Positions 1 through 7,126 of a stretch of DNA of 7,666 nucleotides are shown piece by piece. The notes beneath the pieces were generated by a model, which saw nothing but the letters and a program-made list of their open reading frames with translations, did not search any database and was not told where the DNA came from. The first letter of the stretch is position 1, and each line of letters begins with the position of its first letter. Source of the DNA: Actinomycetota bacterium (lineage in GTDB: Bacteria > Actinomycetota > UBA4738); assembly GCA_005885025.1 (NCBI GenBank), contig VAYC01000200.1, forward strand, positions 1 through 7,666, in the 5' to 3' direction. A program made the translations under genes and the position numbers.

Positions 1-1758
1 GGGGTCGAGGCGGTCTCGCACTCGCTCCACGACCCCCCGCGTCAGGTACTGCCCGGCCACGGCGAACGGGTCGAGGGTCGGGTCCAGCTCGGCGGTGGCG
101 AGCTGCATCTGAGCCAGCGCCTTGCCGGTCAGCGCCAGCGAGGCCGGCAGCCGAACGTCATGGCGGATGGCGACCTCGGTGATCTCCTGGAGGATCGGAC
201 CGAGCTGGATGTCCTTCAGCGAGAGGTGGCGGTACTTCGCCATGAGGTTCCCCAGCTCCTCCTGGAACGACGCCAGGTCGATGTCGCTGCGCTGATCCTC
301 GCCGGCCAGCATCAGCACGACGTCGGAAAGGAACGGGACGTCCTCCTGCCAGAAGGACATCAGCAAGAGCATCAAGAGCTCCCGGATCTCCGGTCCGAGC
401 TCCCCGATCATGCCGAAGTCCAGGAAGTAGATCTTGTCGTTCCACCACAGCAGGTTCCCCGGATGCGGGTCCGCGTGGAAGAACCCGTCGGTCATGATCT
501 GGCGGTAGTAGGACTCGAGCAGTTGACGGGCGGCCTCCGTGCGGGCCTCGCCCTGCGGGGCCTGGCGGATGGGGACTCCCTGGATCTCTTCCATCGTCAG
601 CAACCTCGAGGTCGAGAACTCCTGGTAGACCCTTGTCACGTCCAGGCGCGGATAGGGCCCCAACACCTGGCGCATGCGTTCGATGTTGCCGGCCTCCTGG
701 TGGAAATCCAGCTCGCGCTGCAACGAGGCCGAGAGGTGCTCGAGGATCGCCCCCATGTCGACGATCTGGCGAAAGGCCGGGCGGTCCGCGGTCTTGCCGA
801 CGAAGACCTCGAGGAGACCGAGGTCGCGCATGATGTCGTGCCGAGCAGTCGGCCGTTGCACCTTCACCACGACCCGCTCGCCCCCGGTGAGCGTGGCCCG
901 GTGGACCTGGGCAATGGTGCCCGCTGCCATCGGATCGGGGACGATGCTCTCGAACACGTCCTCCCACGGCACGCCCAACTCCTCCTCCATCACGGTCACT
1001 ACTTCCTGTTGGGTGAGCGGGGGGACGTGGTCCTGGAGCGTGGCGAGCTCTTCCACGAAGGCCGGCGGGAGCAGGTCCGGGCGGGTCGAAAGAATCTGCC
1101 CGAGCTTGGCGAATGTGGGACCTAGCTCCTCCAGGGCGGAGCGGAAGCGACGAGCCCGGGACCGCGTGGACTCTTCGTCGCCCTTCGACCGGCTGAAGAG
1201 CTCCTTCAACCCATGTCGGGCCATGATTCGCCCGATCGAGGCCGCCCGGCCCAGCAGCTGTCCCTCCACGCCGGTCTCCTCCGCTGCCGAGGCGCGCCCC
1301 ATCAGGCTGGGAGCGGCGCGGGCCCGGCGGTCTCCGTCCAGCATGGCCGTGTTCACGATGATCACCGTGCACCGGGCGTTGTGGGAGACGCGGTTAGGCA
1401 CGTTCCCCAAGAGGAACTCCTTGCGACCGCTCATGCCGAGGTTCCCGACGACGACCACGTCCACCTTCTCTCGCTCCGCGGCCTCGACGATGGCACGGGC
1501 GGGATCGGAGTCGACGACGACCCTGGCAACACCGCGCGAGCCGGCCAGGGTCGCGGCCAGCTTTGCGAGATCCTGAGCGGCGTAGCTCGCTCGGGTCGCC
1601 TCGGCTGCCCCCGCTTCCGTCCCCGGCGCATTCTCCGGCATGAGGACCTGGAGCAGGACGAGCTCGGCGTCGAAGCGGCCGGCCATGTCGGCGGCCCAAT
1701 CGACGGCCCGGCCGGCGCTCTCCGAGCGGTCGGTGGCGACCAGGATCCGCTTGAGCAA
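1..1758 (-). CDS. Universal stress protein domain fused to ABC1/UbiB/AarF-type atypical kinase (C-terminus cut by window edge)
   Basis: One uninterrupted frame of 586 codons reads from a TTG at 1758 off the left edge with no stop. Residues 3-137 form a USP (UspA-like) domain: it opens KRILVATDRSE, and its ATP-site motif is G105-x2-G108-x9-G118, followed by N119 where S/T is usual, then CTVIIVN at the last strand. A polar linker of about 30 residues (138-168) leads to an ABC1 kinase domain. Visible there are the KxGQ motif (K218, G220, Q221), an alanine-rich loop AAGT (278-281) before IAQVHRA, the VVKVQRP lysine K299, ELD (349-351), catalytic loop HADPHPGN (428-435) and DFG (447-449). ABC1 proteins are atypical kinases or ATPases linked to quinone and lipid metabolism; the substrate here is unknown. 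The TTG start fits because USP homology begins at once and GGAGG lies 4 bases upstream; no nearer ATG or GTG is in frame. An N-terminal USP is unusual for this family. Both domain identities are secure; the joint function is inference. Confidence 0.93.
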   Translation of the reverse strand, partial: MLKRILVATDRSESAGRAVDWAADMAGRFDAELVLLQVLMPENAPGTEAGAAEATRASYAAQDLAKLAATLAGSRGVARVVVDSDPARAIVEAAEREKVDVVVVGNLGMSGRKEFLLGNVPNRVSHNARCTVIIVNTAMLDGDRRARAAPSLMGRASAAEETGVEGQLLGRAASIGRIMARHGLKELFSRSKGDEESTRSRARRFRSALEELGPTFAKLGQILSTRPDLLPPAFVEELATLQDHVPPLTQQEVVTVMEEELGVPWEDVFESIVPDPMAAGTIAQVHRATLTGGERVVVKVQRPTARHDIMRDLGLLEVFVGKTADRPAFRQIVDMGAILEHLSASLQRELDFHQEAGNIERMRQVLGPYPRLDVTRVYQEFSTSRLLTMEEIQGVPIRQAPQGEARTEAARQLLESYYRQIMTDGFFHADPHPGNLLWWNDKIYFLDFGMIGELGPEIRELLMLLLMSFWQEDVPFLSDVVLMLAGEDQRSDIDLASFQEELGNLMAKYRHLSLKDIQLGPILQEITEVAIRHDVRLPASLALTGKALAQMQLATAELDPTLDPFAVAGQYLTRGVVERVRDRLDP

Positions 1759-1868
1759 CGACCCTCCAAGGTGAGGCGAAGACCCCGAGCGTAGTACATC
1801 GGAGCGGGCCCACCCTGCGGAAGAGCGCGTGCTCGAAGGGCTTTGCTGGTCTCCTGCGGCGAGGGGTG

Positions 1869-1878
1869 GTGCTAGCAC
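1869..1878. promoter_or_regulatory. Perfect 10-bp palindrome, possible operator
   Basis: GTGCTAGCAC is a perfect inverted repeat about 92 bases before the ATPase start and 111 bases before the fusion-gene start. Its location between divergent promoters suits a dimeric regulator site, but a 10-bp palindrome can arise by chance and no second copy is seen in the intergenic region. Confidence 0.25.
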
Positions 1879-1881
1879 GCG

Positions 1882-1896
1882 GCCAGATAGCCTGGC
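1882..1896. repeat. Short inverted repeat (5-bp arms, 5-base spacer)
   Basis: GCCAG and CTGGC flank ATAGC. It lies four bases from the 10-bp palindrome, and together they could form a composite regulator site. The arms are too short and lack a T-run, so it is not a terminator. Confidence 0.2.
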
Positions 1897-1904
1897 TTCC
1901 CTTC

Positions 1905-1934
1905 TTGTCGTTGCCGGTCCCGGGCTCGGAGAAT
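1905..1934 (+). promoter_or_regulatory. Weak candidate promoter for the ABC-kinase operon
   Basis: TTGTCG (1905-1910) and GAGAAT (1929-1934) are separated by 18 bases and resemble -35 and -10 boxes, ending 35 bases before the ATPase start codon. Matches to consensus are only partial, so this is a suggestion from position and sequence, not a firm call. Confidence 0.22.
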
Positions 1935-1954
1935 CTCATGGCTCCATCCGCCGG

Positions 1955-1961
1955 AAGGGAG
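1955..1961 (+). promoter_or_regulatory. Ribosome binding site deciding the ATPase start
   Basis: AAGGGAG lies 8 bases before the ATG at 1970. This supports that start over the longer in-frame GTG at 1829, which would add 47 residues lacking any ABC-domain character. Confidence 0.6.
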
Positions 1962-1969
1962 TCGACGCC

Positions 1970-2731
1970 ATGAACGCACTGGAAGTCCGAGGGCTCCGCA
2001 AGACCTACGAGAGCGCCGACGCCCAGGCCGCCCCCGTCCGGGCGCTGCGAGGCGTCGACCTGACCATGCACGAGGGGGAGTTCGTGGCGGTGATGGGTCC
2101 GTCGGGCTGCGGGAAGTCGACCCTGCTGAACCTGGTGGCGGGATTGGACACCCCGACCGAAGGCGACGTTGCCGTGTCCGGTGAGTCGCTGGCGGGCAAG
2201 GACGAGAACGACCTTGCCCGCATGCGAAGGAAGCACATCGGGATCGTCTTCCAGTTCTTCAACCTGCTGGAAGGGATGAGCGTGCTGGAGAACGTGACGC
2301 TGCCCGCCATCGTTGCCGGCACCCCGCGGAAGCAGGCGGAGACAAGAGCCCGCGACCTGCTCGACCTATTGGGCCTCGCCGACAAGACGGGGAAGGCTCC
2401 CGGAGTGCTCTCGGGCGGCCAGCGCCAGCGACTGGCCATCGCCCGAGCGCTGGCCAATAAGCCCACCCTGCTTCTCGCCGACGAGCCCACAGGCGCGCTT
2501 GACTCCGGTGGAGGCGCCGAGGTCATGGAGCTGTTCCGCCGGCTGCACCGCGACGGGCAGAGCATCCTGCTGGTCACCCACGACGACGAGGTCGCCTCGG
2601 CTGCCGACCGGATCGTGCAGATGCGCGACGGGCGGGTGACCGACGAGAGCGTTCCCGAACCGGCGGGGGCCCGCTCCTCCTCGCTGTTCGGCCCGGTTCT
2701 GGAGGCGCCCCGAGAGGCGCGCGACCGCTGA
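1970..2731 (+). CDS. ABC transporter ATP-binding protein, MacB/LolD/FtsE-like
   Basis: This 253-residue protein is a complete ATPase subunit that would power the permease encoded immediately downstream by dimerising at the cytoplasmic face of the membrane. The motifs are intact and in order: an aromatic A-loop region (KTY, 11-13), Walker A GPSGCGKST (43-51), Q-loop glutamine Q95 in VFQFFNLL, signature LSGGQ (147-151), Walker B LLLADE (167-172) with catalytic E172, D-loop ALD (176-178), and switch histidine H204 in LVTHD. The length is slightly above the usual 220-235, owing to a C-terminal tail of about 30 residues rich in Pro, Ser and Arg. The pattern, with KTY near the start and ADEPTGALD, is typical of the ATPases that partner FtsX/MacB-type permeases. 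The stop is one base before the permease ATG, indicating translational coupling. The transported substrate cannot be read from the ATPase. Confidence 0.95.
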   Translation: MNALEVRGLRKTYESADAQAAPVRALRGVDLTMHEGEFVAVMGPSGCGKSTLLNLVAGLDTPTEGDVAVSGESLAGKDENDLARMRRKHIGIVFQFFNLLEGMSVLENVTLPAIVAGTPRKQAETRARDLLDLLGLADKTGKAPGVLSGGQRQRLAIARALANKPTLLLADEPTGALDSGGGAEVMELFRRLHRDGQSILLVTHDDEVASAADRIVQMRDGRVTDESVPEPAGARSSSLFGPVLEAPREARDR

Positions 2732-2732
2732 C

Positions 2733-5159
2733 ATGGCGGCGATCCTGGCCCGCGCCCGCGCCGAGCTCCGAACGAGCCTGCGCTCCTCGCTCGCCCTGAT
2801 CCTGATGCTCGGCCTGTTCGGGGGCACCGTCGCCGCGGCGACGGCCGGCGCTCGCCGGCAGGTCAGCGCGTACCCACGATTCCTCGCCGTCAGCGGCGCA
2901 CCCGACGCCTTCCTCATCAGCGCACCAGCGGGGGGCGAGGCTCCCATCCCCACCGTCGATCTGGCACGCGCCGCGAACCTCCCGCAAGTGGCTCGGGCGG
3001 CCGAGCTTCCCGCGCCATTCGCTGTGGCCACGACGCCGAACGGAGACGTTCTCTGGGACGGCAGCCTGAACATCGTCGGGGCAACGGGCGACCAAGCGGT
3101 CGACTGGGTGACTCGACCCCGGGTCCTTGCGGGCCGGCTCCCCGATCCCGACCGAGTGGATGAGGTCGCGGTGGGCTACCGAGCCCACCAGGACCCCCGC
3201 GTCCATATCGGAGCCACGATCCAGATCAACCTGGTCAAGCCCGGGGTCAACCCGTTCGAGTTCGTCAGCTCGCCGCCGAAGGAAGATCTTCTTCCGCCCG
3301 TCGACGTCCGGGTGGTCGGGACCTTCCTCTTGCCAGGTGAGCTCACGGGGAGCTCGGATGTCTTCGTCAGCGCCGCGTTCTACCGGCTCAATACGCACCG
3401 AGGCCTCGAGTTTCCATCGCTGGTCGTCCGGCTGAAGGGCGGGCTGGCCGACTTCCAGGCCTTCGCCAAAGGCGTGGACGCCATCTCACCTGGGGCCCTC
3501 GTCTTCTCCCAGGGCGACGAGGTGAAGTTCGTCCGCCAGTCGACGAGCCTCCAATCCACCGCACTGTGGCTCTTCGCGGGGCTGACGGCACTCGCCGGCC
3601 TGCTCATCTTCGCCCAGGCGGTGACCCGGCAGACGGTTCTCGGGGCCACCGAGAACCCCACCCTTCGGGCCCTCGGGATGACTCCCAACCAGCTCGTTGG
3701 CGTGGCCATGCTCCGGACGGCGGCCATCGGCCTGGCTGGAGCCGTGCTCGCCATGGTCTTCGCCGTGGCGCTCTCGCCGCTCACGCCCATCGGGCTCGCG
3801 CGGCTGGTCGAGCCGAATCCGGGCATCGCATTCGACGGGGTCGTCCTCGGTTTGGGGGGCGTCATCTTGGTCGCGCTGGTTCCCCTCCTCGCCGCACTGC
3901 CGGCCTGGCGGTCGGCCCGGATCGGCGGAGACCAGCTCGGCACGGCCGCGCCCTCGCGACTGAAGCCATCGGTCGTCGCGGACGCGTTCGCCAAAGTGGG
4001 CCTGCCGCCCACTGCAGTGGCCGGCGTCCGGTTGGCGCTCGAGCCCGGCCGGGGCCGGACGGCCGTCCCGGTTCGGAGCACGGTTCTCGGCATCACCGTG
4101 GCGCTGGCGGCGTTCGCCGCCTCCTTCGCCTTTCTCGGCAGCTACCGCCACCTGCTGGCCACGCCACGGCTCTACGGCGTCGACTTCGACTTCGGCGCAG
4201 GCAACCCCTTCCTCGACAGCAAGGTGTCGCCCGACATCACGCGCATCCTCCGGACGGACCCGGCCGTGGCCAAGTTCAGCGGCGGAAACATCCTGCAGTT
4301 CGTCCAGGTCACCGGCCCTGGAGGCGACGCTCAGCGGGTGAACATCTGGGCGTTCGATCCGATCCGGGGATCGCTCCACCCGACAATCGCGGAGGGCCGG
4401 TGGCCGCGCTCGGACAACGAGATCGCGCTGGGGTCTCGTTCGATGCGAGCCATCCGCACAGGAGTCGGGGACAGCGTGAGGGTCCAGGCGGGAAGCCTGA
4501 CCTTGACCATGAAGGTGGTGGGGCGCGGTGTCTTTCCCGAGGGCGGGTTCGGTCCGGGCCTTGGCGACGGCGGTGGCCTCACGTTCCACGCGCTCAAGCG
4601 CTTCTACCCGAAGGCCCCGGAAAACGCCTACCCAGTCGATCTGGCCCCCGGAGCTAACGCCGCCGCAGCGACGAAACGGCTCAACCGGGAACTCGAGCCA
4701 CTGGGAGCCAGCATCACCAGCCTAAAGGACACTCCCAATCTGTCGAACTTGAAGCGGATCCAGTCGCTCCCTTTGCTGCTGGCGGGACTCCTGGCCCTGG
4801 CCGGGGCAGCCACGCTGATGCACACACTCGTGTCGTCGATCCGCCGGCGTCGTCGTGACCTGGCCATCTTGAAGACGCTGGGTTTCCTCCGGGGACAGGT
4901 CTCGGCCGCTGTGGCGTGGCAGGCCACGACGCTGGTGGTCCTGGCCTTACTGATCGGCCTCCCACTGGGGATCGCCGCCGGCCGATGGGGATGGAACCTC
5001 TTTGCGAACCAGCTCGGCGTCGTCCCCGAACCGCAGGTGAGCTTCCTGCCGCTGCTCCTGGCGATCCCGGCCACCGTCCTGCTAGCGAACCTGATCGCGC
5101 TCATCCCGGGCCGGGCCGCGTCTCGGGTCCAGCCGGCCATCGTCTTGCGGAGCGAGTGA
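2733..5159 (+). CDS. FtsX/MacB-type ABC transporter permease with duplicated FtsX domain
   Basis: This 808-residue integral membrane protein has the layout of a duplicated FtsX permease. A first membrane segment (about 17-38) precedes a large extracytoplasmic domain (40-272), followed by three segments (about 277-297, 321-349, 366-390). A second unit starts with a segment at about 449-468, a second extracytoplasmic domain (470-675), and three more segments (about 679-700, 730-750, 770-792). The second half carries the hallmark cytoplasmic motif RRRDLAILKTLGFLRGQV (706-723) and ends PAIVLRSE, like FtsX C-termini. The first half has a degenerate counterpart, NPTLRALGMTPNQ (308-320). Such proteins export lipids, lipoproteins or peptides, or transmit conformational force; the substrate here is unknown. 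No lipobox or separate periplasmic adaptor gene is seen. The ATG lies one base after the ATPase stop and has no strong ribosome binding site, consistent with translational coupling. Confidence 0.92.
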   Translation: MAAILARARAELRTSLRSSLALILMLGLFGGTVAAATAGARRQVSAYPRFLAVSGAPDAFLISAPAGGEAPIPTVDLARAANLPQVARAAELPAPFAVATTPNGDVLWDGSLNIVGATGDQAVDWVTRPRVLAGRLPDPDRVDEVAVGYRAHQDPRVHIGATIQINLVKPGVNPFEFVSSPPKEDLLPPVDVRVVGTFLLPGELTGSSDVFVSAAFYRLNTHRGLEFPSLVVRLKGGLADFQAFAKGVDAISPGALVFSQGDEVKFVRQSTSLQSTALWLFAGLTALAGLLIFAQAVTRQTVLGATENPTLRALGMTPNQLVGVAMLRTAAIGLAGAVLAMVFAVALSPLTPIGLARLVEPNPGIAFDGVVLGLGGVILVALVPLLAALPAWRSARIGGDQLGTAAPSRLKPSVVADAFAKVGLPPTAVAGVRLALEPGRGRTAVPVRSTVLGITVALAAFAASFAFLGSYRHLLATPRLYGVDFDFGAGNPFLDSKVSPDITRILRTDPAVAKFSGGNILQFVQVTGPGGDAQRVNIWAFDPIRGSLHPTIAEGRWPRSDNEIALGSRSMRAIRTGVGDSVRVQAGSLTLTMKVVGRGVFPEGGFGPGLGDGGGLTFHALKRFYPKAPENAYPVDLAPGANAAAATKRLNRELEPLGASITSLKDTPNLSNLKRIQSLPLLLAGLLALAGAATLMHTLVSSIRRRRRDLAILKTLGFLRGQVSAAVAWQATTLVVLALLIGLPLGIAAGRWGWNLFANQLGVVPEPQVSFLPLLLAIPATVLLANLIALIPGRAASRVQPAIVLRSE

Positions 5160-5160
5160 C

Positions 5161-7092
5161 ATGACAACCGTCGTCGCCACGCTGACTGGCCTGTGGGCCG
5201 GCGTCGGGATCGTGCTCGCGATCCGCCGGCGGGGGGAGCCCCTCGGCATGATCGTCGTGGCAGGCTCGGCGCTCGCCGCAGCCGGCCTGTTGTGGTCAGG
5301 TGTGGCGCCGGTAGCGATCGGCCTCGTCCCCGCCGTCGGGCTCCATCTGCTGCTGGGGATGCCCGACGGCAGGTTGCCCACGGCGCCCAGGAAGGGCGTG
5401 GCGCTCGCCGGCTACGCCATCGGCGCGGGAGTGGCCATCTACCTGTGGACCCAGCGCCCCGACATCCCGCCGGCCGCACCGGTCGCCGAGGCGGCCGCGT
5501 ATGTCATCGCCGGAGCCTTGGGGGTGGCGGCCCGCTACGAGCGGGCCTCAGAAGGCGACCGGCGGCGCATCAGGTGGCTGGCCTTGGCCGCGACGCTCGC
5601 GGCCGGGGTGGCTGTGGGAGGCGGCGGTCTTCGCCTGCTGGCGTCGTGGCCGCCCCACGCCGCCGTGGCCGCCGCGGCGGCCACCGGACTCATCCCACTG
5701 GGCGTCCTCGCGGGGACATCCAAGCGGCTCGCGGGATCCGTGGACCGGCTCCTCGTCTTCACGATCTCCTTGGCGGGGCTCACGGCACTCGTCGTGGGCG
5801 TGTACGTGGCCGTCGTGCTGGGGCTCGGCCGAGCGCCCCGCCAGAGCGAGCGCACACTTCTGATCCTTTCCATGGTGGCGGCAGGAGCTGCAGCGGTGCT
5901 GTACCTGCCGGCTCACACCCGGCTCGCCGGTCTTGCCTCCCGCATCGTCTACGGAGGCCGGCCCCCTCCGGACGACGTGCTTCGAACCTTCGGCAGTCGT
6001 CTGTCGCGATCCGTTCCGCTCGACGAGCTGCTGCTGCAGATGGTGGAGTCGCTGCGCAGGACCTTGAACCTGGCTTCGGCCGAAGTCTGGACCGCCTCCG
6101 GTGGCACCCTCGAGCGCACGGTGTCGGATCCCGAGGGCCCCGCCGCGGAGCTGGCCATCACCGGAGCGGAGGAGGCGACCCTTGCCCGGGCCGGTGTGTC
6201 CGGACCGGCGTGGGCCAAGGTGTGGCTGCCGGACCTTCTGAAGGATCGCGAGGATCGGATGCTGCGACTGGCTCCCATCACGCACTCGGGCGAGCTCCTC
6301 GGGCTCATCCTCATCCAGCGCGCTGCGGGTGGAGACGCCTTCTCAACCGAGGACGACCGCATCCTGACCGAGCTGGCGCGCCAGGTGGGCCTCACCCTAC
6401 ACAACGTCCGGTTGGACTCCGCCCTGCAGGCCTCGTTGGACGAGGTTCGCCGGCAAGCCGAGGCCCTGCAGGCCTCGCGAGGCCGCATCGTGGCCGCGGG
6501 GAACGCCGAGCGTCGGCGGATCGAGCGGAACCTGCACGACGGGGCGCAGCAACACCTCGTGGCGTTGGCAGTCAAGGTCCGCCTGGCCCGCCAACTCTCC
6601 GAGCGGGACCCGGACAAGGCCCGGGGACTCATGGAGGAGCTGGGGGGCGACCTCGATGACGCCCTGCAGGAGCTCCGCGACCTCGCCCACGGGATCTACC
6701 CGCCGCTCCTCGCCGACAAGGGCCTCCCCGAAGCGCTGGCGGCCGCCGGTCGCCGGGCCAGCCTTCCTACGGAGGTTCGAAGCGACGGCATCGGCCGGTA
6801 CTCCCCGGAGATCGAAGCTGCGATCTACTTTTGCTGCCTGGAGGCGTTGCAGAACGCCGGCAAGCACGCCGGCGAGGGCGCCCGCGTGGCGGTCCGGATC
6901 TGGGAAGAAGCGGGGGGATTGCTCTTCGAGGTCGGCGACGACGGCGTTGGATTCGACACACGCCACACCGGTGTCAGCGCGGGGTTCACGAACATGAACG
7001 ACCGTCTCGGGGCTGTGGGGGGGACGCTTCGCATCGAGTCGGCGCCGGGACGCGGAACGAAGGTGGCCGGCGCGATCCCGGTGGCGCGGTAG
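5161..7092 (+). CDS. Membrane-bound GAF sensor histidine kinase, NarL/DesK-type (HisKA_3)
   Basis: This 643-residue sensor kinase should autophosphorylate and pass phosphate to a NarL/LuxR-type response regulator. The N-terminus (1-251) holds about nine hydrophobic segments, with a loop motif LLLGMPDGRLP (63-73) often seen as FPDGRLP in actinobacterial kinases. RIVYGGRPPPDD (261-272) marks the exit from the membrane. Residues about 285-415 look like a GAF domain. A helical linker (416-448) contains two copies of ALQAS 14 residues apart. The HisKA_3 dimerisation helix carries phosphoacceptor H459 in ERNLHDGAQQH and the family motif LAHGIYPPLL (508-517). The HATPase domain has the N-box asparagine N565 in EALQNAGKHA, G1 motif DDGVGFD (593-599) and the GFTNMNDRL...GGTL region (608-623). 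All catalytic motifs are intact. It begins one base after the permease stop, with GGAG 7 bases upstream. The partner regulator is not in the window. Its ligand is unknown. Confidence 0.95.
   Translation: MTTVVATLTGLWAGVGIVLAIRRRGEPLGMIVVAGSALAAAGLLWSGVAPVAIGLVPAVGLHLLLGMPDGRLPTAPRKGVALAGYAIGAGVAIYLWTQRPDIPPAAPVAEAAAYVIAGALGVAARYERASEGDRRRIRWLALAATLAAGVAVGGGGLRLLASWPPHAAVAAAAATGLIPLGVLAGTSKRLAGSVDRLLVFTISLAGLTALVVGVYVAVVLGLGRAPRQSERTLLILSMVAAGAAAVLYLPAHTRLAGLASRIVYGGRPPPDDVLRTFGSRLSRSVPLDELLLQMVESLRRTLNLASAEVWTASGGTLERTVSDPEGPAAELAITGAEEATLARAGVSGPAWAKVWLPDLLKDREDRMLRLAPITHSGELLGLILIQRAAGGDAFSTEDDRILTELARQVGLTLHNVRLDSALQASLDEVRRQAEALQASRGRIVAAGNAERRRIERNLHDGAQQHLVALAVKVRLARQLSERDPDKARGLMEELGGDLDDALQELRDLAHGIYPPLLADKGLPEALAAAGRRASLPTEVRSDGIGRYSPEIEAAIYFCCLEALQNAGKHAGEGARVAVRIWEEAGGLLFEVGDDGVGFDTRHTGVSAGFTNMNDRLGAVGGTLRIESAPGRGTKVAGAIPVAR
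6421..6477 (+). repeat. 15-base direct repeat inside the kinase linker helix
   Basis: The 15-mer GCCCTGCAGGCCTCG occurs at 6421-6435 and again at 6463-6477, 42 bases apart, encoding ALQAS twice (residues 421-425 and 435-439). The spacing is 14 residues, or two heptads, so the repeat falls in register with a coiled-coil signalling helix between the GAF domain and the dimerisation domain. Confidence 0.75.
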
Positions 7093-7112
7093 CCTGGGTC
7101 GCCGTGAGCCAG

Positions 7113-7117
7113 GGAGG
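7113..7117 (+). promoter_or_regulatory. Ribosome binding site deciding the GTG start of the MMPL gene
   Basis: GGAGG sits 9 bases before the GTG at 7127. The nearby ATG at 7122 runs straight into TGA two codons later, so GTG is the usable start. Confidence 0.7.
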
Positions 7118-7126
7118 TGGGATGAA

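Larger units (their letters stand above)
1759..1969. promoter_or_regulatory. Divergent intergenic region between the USP-kinase fusion and the ABC operon
   Basis: These 211 bases separate two divergent transcription units and must hold the promoter of the minus-strand fusion gene and probably that of the plus-strand operon. The region contains a perfect 10-bp palindrome (1869-1878) and a short hairpin-capable inverted repeat (1882-1896). No strong sigma-70 consensus stands out on either strand, which is common in GC-rich genomes. In-frame extensions of both flanking genes into this region carry no recognisable domain, so it is treated as non-coding. Confidence 0.6.

Noticed and set aside
160..1125. 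Long plus-strand open frame of 321 codons opposite the kinase fusion
   Set aside because: It is an antisense shadow of the USP-ABC1 gene in GC-rich DNA. Its translation has no recognisable domain, whereas the minus-strand frame carries every ABC1 motif.
158..1372. Minus-strand open frame of 404 codons in the alternate frame
   Set aside because: It is low-complexity Gly/Arg/Pro-rich translation, one base out of register with the real kinase frame.
1829..1969. N-terminal extension of the ABC ATPase from the GTG at 1829
   Set aside because: The extra 47 residues show no ABC-domain features. The ATG at 1970 has a suitable ribosome binding site and starts directly at the conserved N-terminal strand.
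3486..4589. Long minus-strand frame of 367 codons opposite the permease
   Set aside because: Its composition is charged and repetitive with no domain, while the plus strand encodes a coherent membrane protein with FtsX motifs.
5193..6659. Plus-strand 488-codon frame overlapping the histidine kinase
   Set aside because: It is an Arg/Gly-rich out-of-frame shadow; the overlapping frame holds all kinase motifs.
7093..7113. Possible terminator hairpin between the kinase and MMPL genes (CCTGG and CCAGG arms)
   Set aside because: The stem is only 5 bp with an 11-base loop, there is no T-run, and the right arm overlaps the ribosome binding site of the MMPL gene.
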